A stretch of DNA of 48,997 nt, taken from UBA10205 sp964373815. Lineage in GTDB: Archaea; Iainarchaeota; Iainarchaeia; Iainarchaeales; Iainarchaeaceae. The notes under the pieces were generated by a model that was not told where the DNA came from, did no database searches, and saw only the letters and a list, made by a program, of their open reading frames with translations. The translations under genes and the position numbers were made by a program. Below are positions 1 to 6,677 of this stretch, in pieces. The stretch is taken from NCBI GenBank assembly GCA_964373815.1, contig CAYJWI010000008.1:1-48997 (forward strand), read 5' to 3'. Numbering within the stretch: position 1 is the first letter of the stretch; each line of letters starts with the position of its first letter.

Positions 1-8
1 CTGCTATC

Positions 9-51
9 TAGCAAACCACCCTGAATGCCGAAAAACTTTCATGGTTTGCTA
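9..51 (+). promoter_or_regulatory. Spaced inverted repeat (operator-like) before the RHH/MazF module
   Basis: The arms TAGCAAACCA (9-18) and TGGTTTGCTA (42-51) are perfect 10-bp inverted repeats separated by 23 bp. The right arm runs into an AT-rich TATA-like stretch (CTATAATTA, 49-57), followed by AAGGTGA (57-63) and the ATG at 68. A nearly identical element, spacer included, lies in the opposite orientation at 26746-26786. Its position over the promoter suggests an operator, possibly bound by the adjacent RHH antitoxin. A structured RNA or small repeat is the alternative. Confidence 0.55.
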
Positions 52-67
52 TAATTAAGGTGATTGT

Positions 68-271
68 ATGGTAAACATGACCCTTGCAATTCCTGACGAG
101 CTTCATAGGAAAATCAGGAAGCACCCAGAGGTAAAATGGAGCGAGGTAGCAAGGCGGGCAATCGAGAACAAGGCAGCTGTTCTAGAAATGGAAAATGAGC
201 AATGGCGAAAATACGCCGCAAAGCACGCACTGGAGGGCTGGGATGAGGCGGATGAACTCATCGAATATTGA
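68..271 (+). CDS. RHH-type antitoxin (VapB-like)
   Basis: This 67-residue protein begins with a short beta strand (MTLAIPDEL) followed by the WSEVARRAIENKA helix, which is the pattern of ribbon-helix-helix VapB antitoxins. The C-terminal half is acidic and probably wraps the toxin. The ATG at 68 has AAGGTGA just upstream; a second ATG lies at 77. The 3' end overlaps the MazF-like toxin gene, as is usual for toxin-antitoxin pairs. It presumably neutralises the toxin and represses its own promoter through the inverted repeat at 9-51. An RHH/VapB-type antitoxin beside a MazF-type rather than a PIN toxin is a mixed pairing. The family call is firm; the repressor role is inferred. Confidence 0.7.
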   Translation: MVNMTLAIPDELHRKIRKHPEVKWSEVARRAIENKAAVLEMENEQWRKYAAKHALEGWDEADELIEY

Positions 272-602
272 ACAGGGCGAACTCGTGGTTGCCGGCATCA
301 TGTTTGCGGAACAAGCAGGGAAGAAAAGAAGGCTCGCGCTGGTCATCAGCAACAATTCGTTCAACAAATCCTCCAAGGGCATTGTAGTGCTGAAGGCCAC
401 TTCGAGCGGCAGGAGCACGCCATATTCCATCAGGCTCACAAATAACCACACGGATAGAAAAGCCCTGAAAAAAGAAAGCGACATTATGGCTGGCTTCCCT
501 GTCACACTTGCAAAGGAAAACATAAGGGCGAGGCCGGACAGAATAAGCAACGAAAAGCTCGAAGAAGTAAAAGGCAAAATCAAGGAACTCTATGAACTCT
601 GA
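243..602 (+). CDS. MazF/PemK-like toxin (endoribonuclease family)
   Basis: This protein of about 119 residues starts with the strand GELVVAGIMF, followed by KKRRLALVISNNSFN. That matches the PemK/MazF layout in which a GD/GE-x-V strand precedes an R(R)PALVIS strand. A basic-polar middle (SIRLTNNH) and a C-terminal helix (KLEEVKGKIKEL) complete the fold. MazF-family members are mRNA interferases. Possible starts are the ATGs at 243 and 252, both overlapping the antitoxin gene by 20-30 bp, so the genes are probably translationally coupled. Toxicity and cleavage specificity cannot be read from the sequence. Confidence 0.65.
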   Translation: MRRMNSSNIEQGELVVAGIMFAEQAGKKRRLALVISNNSFNKSSKGIVVLKATSSGRSTPYSIRLTNNHTDRKALKKESDIMAGFPVTLAKENIRARPDRISNEKLEEVKGKIKELYEL

Positions 603-1030
603 AGCGCAACAATATCCCTTTCTTTTAAACTATTTTTCTTTGGGGTACGAATAACCTCTAATAAACGATCTTGGCCAGAATGCACAAAACCGACTATCAA
701 GGGAAACTCTGATTTTGAAGCCATAGTTAATAAATAATTCGAGCTAATATAAGACTAACCTTGACAAGGCATCATATATTTCGATTAAATTGTAACTTTC
801 AAAGTAAACGTATTTATTCATTTGAGCCCTGTCGGGGCACAATATATTTGCATGGGCGGAGCCGGCGATGAAGTCTCAAAATTTCAGGCAAGCTAACTGA
901 ATTGAGGCATTTTATAAAAACTATATTATGCCCTTCAAAAAGTATAAGTGCACTTTGAAAAATGAAACCACTCTGACCCCCCTTGCCCTGCATGAGTAGA
1001 AGGGGAATGGAAGGCATTTGGGGGCACAAA
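603..1030. other. AT-rich intergenic stretch with no convincing gene
   Basis: No open frame here has a start, codon pattern or motif that I trust. The segment separates two toxin-antitoxin modules. GGGGCACAATATA at 834-846 is the exact inverted match of TATATTGTGCCCC at 1868-1880, beyond the second module. A short GGGGGCACA lies at 1021. The rest is A+T-rich with no obvious RNA gene. Confidence 0.5.
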
Positions 1031-1075
1031 AAGTATAAATAGCAGTTATACTAAAGTATTTATGGAGGTTATACT
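1031..1075 (+). promoter_or_regulatory. Promoter/operator of the AbrB-PIN module
   Basis: AAGTATAAATAG (1031-1042) is a TATA-like box about 40 bp before the chosen ATG at 1077. It is interleaved with repeats of TATACT: AGTATA (1032-1037) pairs with TATACT (1047-1052), ATACT-AA-AGTAT forms a small palindrome at 1048-1059, and TATACT recurs at 1070-1075. GGAGG (1064-1068) is the ribosome binding site. This layout is typical of autoregulation by the antitoxin, which is an inference here. Confidence 0.5.
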
Positions 1076-1076
1076 A

Positions 1077-1334
1077 ATGGCAGAAACTATTATCAGTGTT
1101 GGACCGAAAGGACAGGTGCTCATACCAAAAAACCTCAGGGAAGAATACGGCATATCGCCATATGGAAAGGTGGCAGCAAGGAAAGAAAAGGAAGGCATAC
1201 TAATCACAAGGCCCAAGTCCGATGTAATAGAGGCTTTCAGGAAAATAGCTTTTTCAGGTAAAAAAATCAGGGTAAGCCCGCATAAATTCAAGAAGCAGTT
1301 TGTAGAAGAGTTCCCAAAGGCGATTCCCTTATGA
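1077..1334 (+). CDS. AbrB/SpoVT-type antitoxin
   Basis: This 85-residue protein opens with ETIISVGPKGQVLIPKNLREEYG, the swapped-hairpin SpoVT/AbrB signature (V-x-x-KGQV-x-IP), followed by a GKV-x-x-RKEKEGILI strand pair. The C-terminal 35 residues are basic and would contact the toxin. The ATG at 1077 is preferred to the one at 1062 because GGAGG sits 8 bp upstream. Its stop overlaps the PIN toxin start in an ATGA junction, showing coupled translation. Known AbrB-like antitoxins bind their own promoter, here the TATACT repeats. Confidence 0.8.
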   Translation: MAETIISVGPKGQVLIPKNLREEYGISPYGKVAARKEKEGILITRPKSDVIEAFRKIAFSGKKIRVSPHKFKKQFVEEFPKAIPL

Positions 1335-1768
1335 GATATTACCTTGAAACAACGGTTTTCACCTACTTGGCTCTGGATACCGGAGAAAGATGGAATCAAG
1401 CCGCAGCAATCATAAAGGCAATGCAGGAAGGAGAGTTCGTCGGGGTGACAAGCTTTGTCACCTTCGAAGAGTTGGTATTTCTTGTGTTGAAAAACAAAGG
1501 AAAGGAATCTGCATTGGAGGCCGGCCGCAATTTCCTTCTCCTCAACAACCTAGAAATTGTGAACGCCACAAGGGACATTGCAAACCTTACCATTGAGGCA
1601 ATGGAGAAACGCCGGCTGATGCCAAGGGACGCCACGCACTATGCGACCGCCAAAGAGCGCGGTTTGGCAATAATGATAACCGAAGACAGGGACTTCAACA
1701 AAGCCAAAGAAATCAAAAAACTCAAAATGAAAGAATTCCTCGAAAAACTCGCAAAGCTGCCGCAATAG
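1331..1768 (+). CDS. PIN-domain ribonuclease toxin (VapC-like)
   Basis: The protein has 145 residues. The N terminus YYLETTVFTYL is the PIN first strand, with Glu where many VapCs have Asp; PIN proteins with an acidic Glu here do exist. A second acidic residue lies in SFVTFEELVFL, and the C-terminal block PRDATHYATAKERG followed by IMITEDRDFNK carries the D-x-x-H/A-A and TxDxDF motifs. These acidic residues bind the Mg/Mn that cleaves RNA. The start overlaps the AbrB antitoxin by 4 bp. Together the two form a type II module; the RNA target is not predictable. Confidence 0.8.
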   Translation: MRYYLETTVFTYLALDTGERWNQAAAIIKAMQEGEFVGVTSFVTFEELVFLVLKNKGKESALEAGRNFLLLNNLEIVNATRDIANLTIEAMEKRRLMPRDATHYATAKERGLAIMITEDRDFNKAKEIKKLKMKEFLEKLAKLPQ

Positions 1769-1872
1769 CCCTTTGGATACCCCTCCTGAATTTCTCATCT
1801 CTTGAAGTATTGAGCCGCACTGCCATAATCCAGATTCCGGCACCCCAAGAATATAAATCAGCACCATTATAT

Positions 1873-1891
1873 TGTGCCCCAAAGGGGCACA
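1873..1891. terminator. Perfect hairpin between convergent genes
   Basis: TGTGCCCC-AAA-GGGGCACA is an 8-bp perfect stem with a 3-nt loop, followed by TTATTTATT on the + strand and preceded by AT-rich sequence. It lies between the PIN toxin (+) and rpiB (-) and could end both transcripts. Its left arm is also one end of the 13-bp inverted match to 834-846. Confidence 0.4.
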
Positions 1892-1912
1892 TTATTTATT
1901 CATTGCCGCCTT

Positions 1913-2353
1913 TCAGCACTCAAGCTTGCTTATTTTCCCAACCCTTTGCCTATGCCTCTTTTCGCTAATTGGCTTTGCCGCGAGGAAAGCATCCAGTATT
2001 TTTTTCGCTTTTGAGTGGTTATATGCCCTTCCGCCGAGGCAGAGTATGTTTGCGCCGTTGTGCTCGCGGCTTACGCGCGCGGTGTAAGTGTCAAACGGGT
2101 TCGCGGCGCGGATGCCCCTGATTTTGTTCGCGGCAATGCCCATCCCTATCCCTGTGCCGCACACAAGCAGGCCAAAAGAGCCTTTTTCCGAAGCAACTTT
2201 GGCGCCAACCTTTGCAGCGATGTCTGGGTAGTCAACCGGCTCTTCCGAGAACGTGCCAAAATCAAAGACTCCGATTTTTTTCTTTTCGAGGTGCTTTTTG
2301 AGCGCCTCTTTGGTAGAAAAGCCCGCGTGGTCAGAGCCTATGTAGAATTTCAT
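1913..2353 (-). CDS. rpiB: Ribose-5-phosphate isomerase B
   Basis: This 146-residue protein begins MKFYIGSDHAGFSTKEALKKHL, the RpiB/LacAB sugar-phosphate isomerase N terminus. It also has VCGTGIGMGIAANKI, whose Cys-Gly-Thr-Gly loop holds the catalytic Cys/Thr, and the usual REHNGANILCLGGR block. It interconverts ribose-5-phosphate and ribulose-5-phosphate, supplying nucleotide precursors. The frame is open further upstream, but homology begins at the ATG at 2353, which lies 28 bp from a TATA-like box shared with pcn, so a leaderless transcript is likely. The C terminus is basic. Confidence 0.9.
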   Translation of the reverse strand: MKFYIGSDHAGFSTKEALKKHLEKKKIGVFDFGTFSEEPVDYPDIAAKVGAKVASEKGSFGLLVCGTGIGMGIAANKIRGIRAANPFDTYTARVSREHNGANILCLGGRAYNHSKAKKILDAFLAAKPISEKRHRQRVGKISKLEC

Positions 2354-2380
2354 CGCATCAGTTGTTTGTTGGCAGAAAAA

Positions 2381-2391
2381 GGATTTAAACC
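2381..2391. promoter_or_regulatory. Palindromic TATA box shared by rpiB and pcn
   Basis: GGATTTAAACC is an imperfect palindrome centred between the divergent ATGs. Its edges are 28 bp from the rpiB ATG (2353) and 27 bp from the pcn ATG (2418). No other TATA-like stretch lies in the 64-bp gap. One box facing both ways could drive leaderless transcripts of both genes. Confidence 0.5.
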
Positions 2392-2417
2392 TATACTGGG
2401 TCCATTCAATAGGTTGC

Positions 2418-3140
2418 ATGATTGAGCTAAAGAACGTTGCATTCCTGAAATCGAGCATAGAGGCTGTTTCATCCTTCATACCGGAAGGCAATTTCCGCTT
2501 CAACGAGAAAGGGGTGCATTTCAGGGCAATAGACCCGGGGCAGGTAGTGCTTGTGGACTATTTTATCGACAAGAACGTTTTCGACTCTTTCGATATAGAG
2601 CCATCATTTGTCGGCCTAAACCTTGCCGAGATGAATCGGATTGTTTCGAGGGCCATGCCGGATGACAGGGTTATAATCGGGCTTTCGGAATCAGAGCTGA
2701 AGATAAGCTTCAAAGGGGAGCTCGAAAGGGCGTTCAGGCTGCCCCTGATAGACATTTCGGATAGCGAGCTAAAGCTCCCGGAAACAAAATACGAGGCTTC
2801 AGTTGAAATAAATTCGCGCCTTCTAAAGGAGTCGCTAAAGGACGCCTCGCTTTTCAGCTCGAGCGTCGTGCTACGGACAAAGGGCGAGAAGTTTTTCCTC
2901 GAGTCAAAGGGCACGGCGGGGATGCTCAACGTCAATTCCTCGCAGGCAAAGGGCGTGAAGGTGAAATCGAAAGAGGACGTGGTCTCTAAATACTCGCTGA
3001 CTTATTTGCAGAACATTGTAAAGGAAGCTTCGCCCGAAGGCTCGGTGCTTCTTGAACTAAAGACTGATTCGCCCATGAAGGTTAGCTATCTTATAGGCAA
3101 GACCGAGATAAGGTTCTATCTCGCGCACATGCTGCTCTGA
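2418..3140 (+). CDS. pcn: DNA polymerase sliding clamp (PCNA)
   Basis: This 240-residue protein is close to the usual archaeal PCNA length of about 245-250. It has the N-terminal helix region, the block KGVHFRAIDPGQVVLVDYFI (family form: hLRAmDpshValv), the interdomain loop after residue 115, and the second-domain strands ending EIRFYLAHML. PCNA forms a trimeric ring that tethers polymerase, ligase, FEN1 and nucleases such as EndoQ. It starts a run of replication genes (priL, priS, gins) and is probably leaderless from the shared TATA box at 2381-2391. Confidence 0.93.
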   Translation: MIELKNVAFLKSSIEAVSSFIPEGNFRFNEKGVHFRAIDPGQVVLVDYFIDKNVFDSFDIEPSFVGLNLAEMNRIVSRAMPDDRVIIGLSESELKISFKGELERAFRLPLIDISDSELKLPETKYEASVEINSRLLKESLKDASLFSSSVVLRTKGEKFFLESKGTAGMLNVNSSQAKGVKVKSKEDVVSKYSLTYLQNIVKEASPEGSVLLELKTDSPMKVSYLIGKTEIRFYLAHMLL

Positions 3141-3206
3141 GCCGAGGCGGAATTATTCCCGCCGCCCACATTTTCCTTTAAAACTTGATTACCGCATTAT
3201 TCTCTC

Positions 3207-4277
3207 ATGGTGCAGTTCACCCCGGAGGAAATAGAGTTCGCGCAGAAATATCCATTTTCGGGCATAGCGAAAAGCATTGTCGTCGACTCCGGGCTCACTC
3301 TTGACAGCATTCCAGAGGAAGTGCTTTTGCGCGCGAAGGACATGGTTTCCTCGGCTTTTTCCGAAGAAAAATACGATTCCAACACGGTTTCAATTCCGAG
3401 CCTTCTGCGCAACGAAGTCCTTGCATTCCCGCTCTCGAAGATAATAGTCTCGCTCATAAACCGGCTCGAGCTCTACCGCAGGTTTTGCTCAATGCTAAGC
3501 GCCTCTGTTTCAAAAAACCTCTCGCAAGAGCAGGACAGAACACTCGTGGATGCAGCCTGCGAACTGGACATGGATTTTACCCTTTCAGAATCACACAAGC
3601 AAAACGACTCTTCAAGCATTTTTGCGCAGGTAAGCCTTCCAGCCTACCTGCGGCCGGAACATTCCGGCCAATCAAAGCTCGTGAACAGGAGGGTTTCACG
3701 CGGAAAGGTCCTGCTCACGAGAAGCGAATTCATAGTGCTTGTTTCAATGATTGCGGGCCAGCAGCTTCGCGACTCCCTCCCTGTGCAGGTGCAGGGCGTG
3801 CCAGTGATGCTGAAAGATTGCGCACAGGCGCTCGAAAAAGAATTCGCGTTCACCATGAGGAAAAAGTTTTCAAGGACCGATTTCGGCAAAGTTGCCCCAG
3901 AGGCCTTCCCGCCATGCATGGCAAAAATTTATTCGGATTTGATTGCGGGGGTGAAGGTGAACCACCCCGCAAGGTTTGCAATAGCGACATTCCTGAACTC
4001 GGTTGGCATGGACTCGGAGCAGATAATAAACATGTACAGGGCAACGCCCAACTTTAGCGAGAAGATAACAAGATACCAGGTGGAGAGGATTGCGGGCAAA
4101 AAAGGCATGCAGGAAAAAGCGTACAGCTCGCCGGGCTGCGACAAGATGCGCTCTTATAATCTCTGCGTCGCTAACTGCCCAGTGACGCACCCGATACAGT
4201 TCTACTCCCGCGAAATAATGCGCACAAAAAACCAAGTGCCTGTCCCGGTGGAGCAGGCAGCAGAGGGCGAAAGCTGA
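3207..4277 (+). CDS. priL: DNA primase large subunit PriL
   Basis: This 356-residue protein has a helical N-terminal domain and a conserved C-terminal Fe-S domain. Four cysteines are visible: PPC near residue 236, PGC near 311, NLC near 318 and ANC near 322, the set that binds a [4Fe-4S] cluster in archaeal and eukaryotic primases. The intervening HPARFAIATFLNSVGM and TRYQVERIAG blocks are also family-typical. PriL partners PriS to start RNA/DNA primers. A TATA-like TTTAAAACTTG lies about 30 bp before the ATG. PriL and PriS are separated here by a tiny basic gene. Confidence 0.88.
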   Translation: MVQFTPEEIEFAQKYPFSGIAKSIVVDSGLTLDSIPEEVLLRAKDMVSSAFSEEKYDSNTVSIPSLLRNEVLAFPLSKIIVSLINRLELYRRFCSMLSASVSKNLSQEQDRTLVDAACELDMDFTLSESHKQNDSSSIFAQVSLPAYLRPEHSGQSKLVNRRVSRGKVLLTRSEFIVLVSMIAGQQLRDSLPVQVQGVPVMLKDCAQALEKEFAFTMRKKFSRTDFGKVAPEAFPPCMAKIYSDLIAGVKVNHPARFAIATFLNSVGMDSEQIINMYRATPNFSEKITRYQVERIAGKKGMQEKAYSSPGCDKMRSYNLCVANCPVTHPIQFYSREIMRTKNQVPVPVEQAAEGES

Positions 4278-4437
4278 TTTTTTTCGAAAATTGCAGGGGA
4301 TTTTTCCTTTCAGAATGCTTTTTCCACATTTTGTTCCAGGTTGCGGTATATTTTTTGGCAAATTTTCCCGCGCTTTTGTCCCCAATGCGGATTTTGCGCG
4401 CCGATAGCCTTTGCAAAACCTTAAATACGCGGAAAAC

Positions 4438-4447
4438 AATATATACA
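4438..4447 (+). promoter_or_regulatory. TATA-like box for the 15-codon gene
   Basis: AATATATACA lies 63 bp before the ATG at 4510, leaving a T-rich leader of roughly 35-40 nt. A second AT box, CTTAAATACG, is at 4420. The AAAGGAGG at 4496-4503 is one of the strongest Shine-Dalgarno sequences in the window. Confidence 0.45.
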
Positions 4448-4509
4448 ATAATTTTTTCGGGGAAAATTCATTTTTTTTCCGGGAAAAGTTCTGTGAAAGG
4501 AGGTTTTGC

Positions 4510-4557
4510 ATGGCAAAGAAAAAGAGGAAAGCCCCAAAGCGCAAGAAGAGAAGGTAA
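4510..4557 (+). CDS. 15-residue highly basic peptide gene
   Basis: The frame reads MAKKKRKAPKRKKRR and stops at TAA. It has an AAAGGAGG ribosome binding site 6 bp upstream, an AT-rich promoter at 4438 and a T-tract terminator at 4609-4625, so it looks like a complete transcription unit between priL and priS. Twelve of 15 residues are Lys or Arg. Size and charge recall the smallest ribosomal proteins (eL41 type) and Lys-rich DNA or RNA binders, but no homology can be claimed. It could also be a leader peptide, or the transcript itself could be the product. The gene is too short for ordinary gene finders. Confidence 0.5.
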   Translation: MAKKKRKAPKRKKRR

Positions 4558-4608
4558 AACCTTGTCTTTAGGTTTTTATCCCAACGCCTTTTTGTAACCC
4601 TTCACATT

Positions 4609-4625
4609 CTTTTTTTTATTTTTTT
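4609..4625 (+). terminator. T-tract terminator after the micro-gene
   Basis: A run of 15 T in 16 bases (one A) follows the 15-codon gene and precedes priS. Archaeal RNA polymerase terminates on such oligo-T tracts without a hairpin. Confidence 0.5.
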
Positions 4626-4695
4626 CCCGGCTGTGCTGGCGGCCTGGCCGTTTTTTCTTATTGTTTTATTAACTGTTTTTCCCGTTTCTCTTTTC

Positions 4696-5919
4696 ATGGG
4701 GGCGGAACAGTTTCTGGGCGGCATGCTCGCATCCTACTACCGTGAAAACCAGGCAGGCATCGTGCCTGACATTGCCTCCCGGGAGTTCGGGATAGGCTCA
4801 TTTGGCCAGAAGATTTCCTCAAGGCACCTCTCATTCAGATCATCGCAGGAGCTGAACTCCTTCCTACGCGAAAAGGCGCCATTCTACATTTCATATTCCT
4901 GCGCGCGTTACGTGCTGCCTTCGGCAAGGCCGATGGAGAAAAAAAACATGCTCGGCGCCGACCTTGTCTACGAGTTCGACGCGGATGAAATAAAGACGGA
5001 TTGCAAGGGTTCGCACGATTCATGGAAGTGCACCTCGTGCACAGCGCAGGGAAAGGGGAACATCCGCGAGTGCATGGAGTGCGGCTCTGGCACAAAGGTC
5101 GATGAGTGGGTGTGCCCGGAGTGCATCGGCGAAGCGAGGAGGCAGACAATAAAGCTCATTGAAACAATCGAGGGTGATTTCGGTTTTTCGCAAGGCCTTG
5201 CCGTGAATTTTTCCGGCAGCAAGGGCTTCCATATACACGTGCGCGGAAAAGATGTCCAGGCGCTCTCAAAGCCCGCGCGCCTCGAGCTTTTGGACTACAT
5301 CACAGGGGCAAACCTCGACCTCGAAGCGCTTGGTTTTTCATTTCCGGAAAAAGGCGCGTGCTCCTGCCCTAAAAGGGTTTTTGCGAGCGGCTGGCCGGAA
5401 AAAATCTTCGGCAAAATCGAGCAGGCGCTCGATTCTGGCGACGCGTCGGCCCTTGCGGTCATGGGCTCTCTTACTTCAATGTCTGCAGCGCAGAAAACCC
5501 TAAACGAAAAACCCTCAATACTTGGGGCAATGGACCGTGGGCTTCTGCTTCCAGTTAAGGGAATCAACGGTGGCAGGTTCTGGAAATCGATGGTCTCATC
5601 CGCAATTGATATGGAAAAATTCTATGTGGACAGGCAGACCTCGGTTGACATAAACAAAATCGTAAGGGTTCCCGGCACGATACACGGCTCTACGGGAATG
5701 ACTGCAAAAGTTGTCGAAAAGTCCTCGCTTGCAGCCTTCGATGCGCTTTCCGAATCCGTGGTGCTCCCGGGCCATGAGGTGAAGCTTTTGAATGCTTGCT
5801 CGCCAAGGTTTCATATAGCAAAAAAGTGGTTCGGCCCTTTCAAGAATGAAAGCGTTTCACTTCCGGCCTTTGCCGCTTTTTACCTGCTCGCAAGGGGCAG
5901 CGCAACTCTTGGTGATTGA
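4696..5919 (+). CDS. priS: DNA primase catalytic small subunit PriS
   Basis: This protein of about 407 residues has the primase core motifs: EFDADEI (metal-binding acidic residues, near residue 97) and SGSKGFHIHV (the SGxxGxHxHV nucleotide-binding motif, near 175), plus VRVPGTIHG near 335. Between the two motifs lies a cysteine-rich insert with paired CxxC groups (KCTSC, ECMEC, VCPEC), richer than the single zinc site usual for PriS. The ATG at 4696 (MGAEQFLGG) is preferred because the open frame upstream reads through T-rich sequence with no family similarity. It synthesises primers with PriL. It abuts gins, with ATG directly after TGA. Confidence 0.9.
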   Translation: MGAEQFLGGMLASYYRENQAGIVPDIASREFGIGSFGQKISSRHLSFRSSQELNSFLREKAPFYISYSCARYVLPSARPMEKKNMLGADLVYEFDADEIKTDCKGSHDSWKCTSCTAQGKGNIRECMECGSGTKVDEWVCPECIGEARRQTIKLIETIEGDFGFSQGLAVNFSGSKGFHIHVRGKDVQALSKPARLELLDYITGANLDLEALGFSFPEKGACSCPKRVFASGWPEKIFGKIEQALDSGDASALAVMGSLTSMSAAQKTLNEKPSILGAMDRGLLLPVKGINGGRFWKSMVSSAIDMEKFYVDRQTSVDINKIVRVPGTIHGSTGMTAKVVEKSSLAAFDALSESVVLPGHEVKLLNACSPRFHIAKKWFGPFKNESVSLPAFAAFYLLARGSATLGD

Positions 5920-6474
5920 ATGGATTTGACATATGATGAGATAAGGAGGATCCACAGGCTCGAGAAGAACAGCTCAAAGCTTGTCGAGGTAGAGCAGGAA
6001 TTCTACAACGACCTGCACTCGTTCCTCTCTGGGGAGAAAAAGGACTACCTCGATTCGCTAAAGGACCTCTCCTCCACAAAGGCGCGGGATTTTTCCAACC
6101 TGAAAAAAATGGTCGAGGAAGTTTTTGCCATAAGGGAGAAAAAACTGCTAAACAGGGCGCTTGTGGCCTCGCGCACAAAAGAGTGTGACGATTCGCACAT
6201 GGCGGCGCAGGAGAAAAAGGCATTCCGTGAAATGATTTCGCTCCTCGAAAAGCACCAGAGGCTGCTCGAGGAAATATTTTCCGGCGGCCCGGACGGCGGG
6301 CATTCCGGCAAGGATTTAAATACCCTTTCAGTCGAGATTCTTTCTGACATACCGGAGTTTGTGGGCTCTGACATGAAGGAGTACGGGCCGTTCAACAAGG
6401 GCAATGTGGTGGCATTGCCGCTCAAGATTGCAAAGCTCCTCTCTTCCAGAAAACTTGCGGAGGTAAAAACATGA
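5920..6474 (+). CDS. GINS complex subunit (Gins51/15 type)
   Basis: This 184-residue protein has a helical A domain over roughly residues 1-120 (YDEIRRIHRLEKNSSKL) and a small C-terminal B domain (FVGSDMKEYGPFNKGNVVALP, then IAKLLSSRKLAEV). The A-then-B order defines the Gins51/Sld5 class in archaea. GINS bridges MCM, GAN/RecJ and primase in the replicative CMG-like helicase. The gene follows priS with no spacing and overlaps rps27e by 4 bp. No Gins23 gene is seen in the window, so a homotetramer is possible. Confidence 0.8.
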   Translation: MDLTYDEIRRIHRLEKNSSKLVEVEQEFYNDLHSFLSGEKKDYLDSLKDLSSTKARDFSNLKKMVEEVFAIREKKLLNRALVASRTKECDDSHMAAQEKKAFREMISLLEKHQRLLEEIFSGGPDGGHSGKDLNTLSVEILSDIPEFVGSDMKEYGPFNKGNVVALPLKIAKLLSSRKLAEVKT

Positions 6475-6668
6475 AACAGGAAAGATCGCTAATACCGGGC
6501 CCGAAAACGAAGTTTTATAGGGTAAAGTGCCCGGGTTGCGGGAGCGAACAGAACATTTTCAGCGCGGCCTCGAGCAAAGTGAGATGCCTTGCCTGCAACA
6601 CGGAGCTGGGGCAGACCGCTGCTTCAAAGATATTGCTGAAGACAAAAGTGATGAAGGAACTGGGGTAA
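6471..6668 (+). CDS. rps27e: 30S ribosomal protein S27e (eS27)
   Basis: This 65-residue protein has a C4 zinc ribbon, KCPGC with RCLAC, in the typical order FYRVKCPGCGSEQNIFSAAS. Length and spacing match archaeal eS27. It overlaps the gins stop by 4 bp and is followed at once by aIF2-alpha, the standard archaeal S27e-aIF2-alpha arrangement. The usual upstream neighbour L44e is absent. Confidence 0.92.
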   Translation: MKQERSLIPGPKTKFYRVKCPGCGSEQNIFSAASSKVRCLACNTELGQTAASKILLKTKVMKELG

Positions 6669-6677
6669 GTGGTTTTA

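Noticed and set aside
814..1029. 71-codon minus-strand frame in the first intergenic region
   Set aside because: No ribosome site, no family-like pattern, and the sequence contains the GGGGCACA repeats; treated as noncoding.
1331..1768. Loss of PIN activity because of the YLETTVF Glu
   Set aside because: Glu keeps the acidic function and occurs in other PIN proteins; the remaining acidic motifs are intact.
4331..4597. 88-codon frame across the priL-priS gap
   Set aside because: It reads through a TATA-like box, a ribosome site and poly-T; the 15-codon frame with AAAGGAGG explains the signals better.
4633..4695. N-terminal hydrophobic extension of PriS
   Set aside because: The upstream frame is T-rich DNA just after a terminator and is absent from the PriS family; the ATG at 4696 fits better.
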